A stretch of 61,250 nucleotides of DNA from Allomyces macrogynus ATCC 38327 (taxonomy: Eukaryota; Blastocladiomycota; Blastocladiomycetes; Blastocladiales; Blastocladiaceae), in NCBI GenBank assembly GCA_000151295.1, contig GG745338.1:1338173-1399422 (forward strand), in the 5' to 3' direction. Below the pieces are notes generated by a model, which was not told where the DNA came from, searched no databases, and saw nothing but the letters and a program-made list of their open reading frames with translations. Positions 57,617-61,250 of this stretch are shown here, in pieces. Position 1 is the stretch's first letter. Every line of letters begins with the position of its first letter. Both the position numbers and the translations under genes were made by a program.

Positions 57617-58867
57617 CTACCCCGCGTCCTCGTCCATCATGGCGCGCCGCGTCGACTGGATTGGCTTGTTGCTCGTGCTCGTATACGTGACCATACCGGT
57701 GACCGACGGCGAGCTGACCAGGTGTTGTTTGACGATCGAGCTTGGGCTCGTGCTGATCATCGTTGCGCGCGGCCCATTCCCACCACCGCCACCCGTCGCC
57801 GTACCCGTGCTCGAATCGGTCATGCCCGTTCCCGCGTGCGTGTTCTCGGACATGAGGCGTCGAATCGTGTCGAGGAACGTGCAGAAGACGCGTACGCGAA
57901 TCGACTAGACCGAGAGACAGGGTCACGTCAGTGATCGCACGTCAAACCTGGCACCATGTTATGTCGAAATGGGAACGCACGTTGCCGAGATACGACAGAC
58001 CCCAGAGGGGATCAATCGTCGCGTCGACCGCGTTCATGATATTGTTCGTGAGCAGGAACAGGCACTCGACGGCGAGCGACACCTGCACGGTCATGAGCGC
58101 GCGCTGGATCCCGCGCCGTAGCACGACTTGGCCCGCCATTTGCCCGCCCGCGAGCCGCGATCGCAGAAACAGGACAAACGCGAGACTCACGGCCACATTG
58201 AGCAGCGCGTCGTAAATGTACCACAGCGAGTAGGCAAAGAAGAGGTCGGCCGCGTCCGAGAATGGCCGCCGCGAAAACGAAAAGACGGCCCACCAGATGT
58301 TGATGACCCAAAAGACGATCAGGTGGATGGCGGTGCCCACGGCGAGCACGCGCGAGAGCCGCGGGTAGGACTTGCCGCACGTCTTGTAGAAGCGCACAAA
58401 GTTGAGCGTGCCGAACATGCCGAGGCCGAAGAGCGAGACGAGGCATGAGCCAACGTTGTACTGCCACCCGTCAGTCGCGATGCGCGACGCGCCAATGTAT
58501 GTGCACATGGGGTCGAGCGCCTACAGGTTGAAGAAGCGTGAGCATCCACCGGTTTCTGAGCAGTCACCATCAGTATGATCAGGCGCCATACCGAACATGT
58601 CGCCACGACCAAGAGCGCGAGGTAGAACCGGGATCGCCGTCGGTAAAAGAGCAACACGCACTGGCCAATGGTCGCGACAAAGTTGCTGATCGACAACCCG
58701 AGCAAAAACGACGCAGCCGACCACTGGAACTCATTCTTCATCCGATACAGCGGGACAGGACCTCTGGTCAGTTAAATGGTCGGTATTGCCGCAGGAATCG
58801 AGTCCGGATCCGGCTGTTCGCTCGCAGCAACTCCCAGCCAGTGGCGACGCACTTCGGTGACACCCAT
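57617..58867 (-). CDS. Multi-pass membrane protein, tandem paralogue 2
   Basis: Exons 58853-58867, 58592-58735, 57981-58520 and 57617-57904 give 328 aa in phase. Like paralogue 1, it starts with a 15-nt exon encoding MGVTE, and the intron after it contains an in-frame TAA, which supports the splice. Helices align one to one: FQWSAASFLLGLSISNFVAT, GSCLVSLFGLGMFGTLNFVR, AIHLIVFWVINIWWAVFSF, LFFAYSLWYIYDALLNVAVS, VQVSLAVECLFLLTNNIMNA, then DPLWGLSYLGN and SIRVRVFCTFLDTIRRLM. One intron of paralogue 1 (after NFVR) is absent here. The tail is Thr/Ser/Gly-rich. Function unknown. Confidence 0.8.
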
Positions 58868-59542
58868 TTTGGACCTCAGCCCACCCGCTGTCGGCGGACG
58901 ATTGTGCCGGCGACGTTCAGCTTGCACACGCAACAATGAAAGTCCCAGGCGCACGTGGCAATGGGCGATGAGCGATGCGTCCGTGCAAGCGGCCACGCGT
59001 AAGCGGTCGGCCAAGTGTCGAGTTGCTTCGTGAAAGTACGGCGAACCGGCCAGCGAGCGATCAGGTTCAACCAGATGGTGTGCACGGTGCTGCACTGCTG
59101 ATCGCGGCCATGAGGGGTTCGTGGGCGCGGAAACGTTGGCCACGCGTGCAAGAATGTCGCGCGTCGACGTTGGCACTGATTTGTCGGGTTGGCTACTTGC
59201 GGTTGCGTTGCTGGTGGTGGCGATGGCGATGGTTGCAAAGGGGATCGCGGCAAACGGCTGCAGGGGGCGACGCGTCGTGTGTCCCCGCCGTGCCTCGTCT
59301 CCGCATCCTCGCAGGTGTACGGCCGTTGCTCTCGAGAATGGCCGCGACGTGGAGCTCGTGGAGACTGGAGACGCGTCGGTTCGGGCTCTCTCTGGCCAAG
59401 AACCACGCACGGGACAAGCACGATGCAATCACGTTTCATGTTTCGCTTGGCACTTCATTCCATTTCCGCCCGGGTTCCGCTTGTTGACACCATCGCCTCT
59501 GTCAACGCGGATCTCGCCGTCGACGTCCACCAATTGCTCACA
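58868..59542. other. Divergent promoter region
   Basis: Between paralogue 2 (-) and the MICU1-like gene (+). The plus-strand frame is open upstream from 59189, but that part is not protein-like; no other gene is seen. Confidence 0.45.
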
Positions 59543-61241
59543 ATGCCGCTCGCGCCGCTCCTCGCGCGGCAACTTGCTGCATCCGCGCGCTCCGCCTTGC
59601 CGTGCCATGCGCGCGCCGCGACCGCCGTCCTCGCCGCCGCGCGCCCCGCCCATTTCGCGACGCGCACCCACAGCACGGACACCAACTCGCGCCCTGCCGG
59701 ATCCGACGCGACGTCCGCGCCAGTAACACCGAATGAGCGTATTGAACCGCTCGCAAGCAATGTGGCCAGCGACGTACAGCGTTCGAGCACCGCGACCCCT
59801 GCCGCCAATGATGGCGTCACCACTTCCTCGGCCATTACCCCATCCTCCACTCCGGCCGGCTGGGACGGCCGGAATCCCAATTCGCGTGCTCGCACCCCAC
59901 CGCCTCTGCCCACTCCGCCGAGAGCGCGACGCCGCAAGGGCGCGTCGGCCCCCGTCTGGGCGGCCGTGTGCGTGCTCACCATCGCCGTCGGCGTTCTCTC
60001 CGAGCAATGGTGGTTCCGCACGTCCAAGCACCGGCACCGCGTCGACGGCGACCCGGAACGCGGCGGCGGGAAGTCGGGTGTCGTTTTCACCGAACCCGCG
60101 GGTGACGATCCGGACTGGACTGCGCGGCTCGCGGTGCTCGAGAAATTGCAGTCGCTCGACGACGTCGTGCAACACTACGCAGGTGCGGACCGGGAGACGC
60201 TGACGCCGCGTGACGCCGTACGCGCGCTCGTGCGTGTGGTTCCTGGATCGGAGTTGCCCGTGGACGACGACGCGCAGTTGGTCGAGGAGTTGGCGGCGGC
60301 GGTCGCGGGCGCGACGAGGCGTGACGCGCGACTCGATGCGCGCGCGTTGGATCGCGTCGCGCACTTGCTTGCACTCCCGCCGGCGCGGATGCGGGTCGCG
60401 GCTGCCGCACTGGATGCGGATGGCGATGGGCTCTTGACGTTGCGCGAGTTCCAGGCAGCGCTCGCCGGTGGGGTCCCGATCGAGTCGTCTGCGCCGCCGA
60501 CGGGGTTGCTCGCGACGTGGTTCGGTACCGATGGCAAGGGCACCGTGCGCGTCGCTGACTTAGCGGCCACCCTGGCGCGCGCGCGGGCGGCACTGACGCG
60601 GTTGCAGTTCACCGCGCACGCCGTCGACGCCGTCATGCCGCTCGAGCGGTACGCGTGGCTCGTGGCCGCGGCGGCAACGACCGCCGTTGGAGATGTGGTG
60701 GAGCACGCGCGGATGGTGGACCGCGTCGATCGTGTGCGTGGCAAGTGGGCCCATGAGCGCGGGATTACGATGGACGATTACGTTGCGTTTGATGCGCTCG
60801 CGCGGCACGCTGACCGGCTGGTCGTCGCGATGCGGTACGTCGACGCCCAAGCGGGCGCGCCGGGGCCGGTGAGTGTGGGACGGCGCGCGGCGGAGGATGC
60901 GTGGGCGAGTGCGGTGGATCAAGGTGCGTTTTTGGAGGTGGTCGAGATCGACATGAGCGTCAACTGATTCTCGTCATTCATGTAGCCACGTTCCGGCGCG
61001 CTGCGCGCGCGCTTGACGTGACCCTCTCCCCGACGCAAGTCGCGGTCCTGTTTGACTTGCTCGACGCTGACGGTACACATCAACCCACCCCATCCCCCCA
61101 TCCTCTGCCTCCTTCATCTGACCCCTCCAGTTTCTCAACTGTGACCGAGGCGATGGAGGACTGGCGTTCGGCGAATTCGGCAGCATCGCGCGGCCATGTA
61201 TTATTTTTTCCCTACCCTTGTTATTCAGTTTTAATACCTAA
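59543..61241 (+). CDS. MICU1-like mitochondrial calcium-uptake regulator
   Basis: Exons 59543-60923, 60986-61072 and 61150-61241 give 519 aa in phase. MICU proteins gate the mitochondrial calcium uniporter from the intermembrane space. Seen: an Arg/Ala/Ser-rich mitochondrial targeting start, one membrane helix (APVWAAVCVLTIAVGVLSE, ~135-153), EF-hand 1 (D291-E302: DADGDGLLTLRE), the family segment WFGTDGKGTVRVADL after it, a helical middle part, and EF-hand 2 (D487-E498: DADGDGGLAFGE) split by the last intron. That intron's acceptor (ACCGAG before GCGATGG) is chosen because it completes the EF loop. The C-terminus after EF-hand 2 is short (about 20 residues, stop TAA at 61239-61241), so a further exon beyond the window is possible. 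The ATG at 59543 gives the best targeting sequence. Confidence 0.82.
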
Positions 61242-61250
61242 GCTGCTCCA

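Overview
This is a GC-rich eukaryotic nuclear window with about 20 protein genes, most of them split by introns of roughly 40-300 nt. It fits a zoosporic (flagellated) early-diverging fungus, possibly Blastocladiomycota or a chytrid. Reasons: a chitin/polysaccharide deacetylase and a secreted tyrosinase sit beside a CC2D2A/CEP76-type ciliary protein, a MICU1-like calcium sensor, FAM177, LDAH and a KNL2-type SANTA protein, a mix not seen in yeasts. The lineage is inference. No rRNA, tRNA, CRISPR array or intact transposon was recognised. Two runs of N (19091-20068, 46529-46802) are assembly gaps.

Layout, left to right: the 3' end of an unrecognised + strand gene (1-886); a fibro-slime-domain type I membrane protein with an integrin-beta-like cytoplasmic tail (2059-4184, -); a secreted tyrosinase (5520-7236, -); a tandem cluster of an undescribed Cys-rich family (8134-13091: three - strand genes plus an inverted + strand fragment); an unrecognised gene (13988, +); a TRAF-type zinc-finger protein (15757, +); a DUF4436-like membrane protein running into the first gap (17811, +); PEX2 (-); enolase (+); CC2D2A-like (-); an internally repeated unknown protein (+); a polysaccharide deacetylase (+); FAM177-like (-) divergent from exocyst EXO84 (+); ECM29 (-); LDAH (-); the second gap; a SANTA-domain protein with a very long disordered tail (+); KGD4 (+); a damaged fifth member of the Cys-rich family (-); two tandem multi-pass membrane paralogues (-); and a MICU1-like protein at the right edge (+).

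Most genes are unrelated housekeeping neighbours. The local biology of note is the Cys-rich family (three tandem copies, an inverted fragment and a distant damaged copy), the adhesin-like receptor with two NPx(F/Y) motifs spaced as in integrin beta tails, the tandem membrane pair, and a genome-wide looking shift in 5' splice sites to GTRCG. Gene models were made by joining open frames at GT/AG sites with phase checks; exon lengths were verified to keep frame unless stated.
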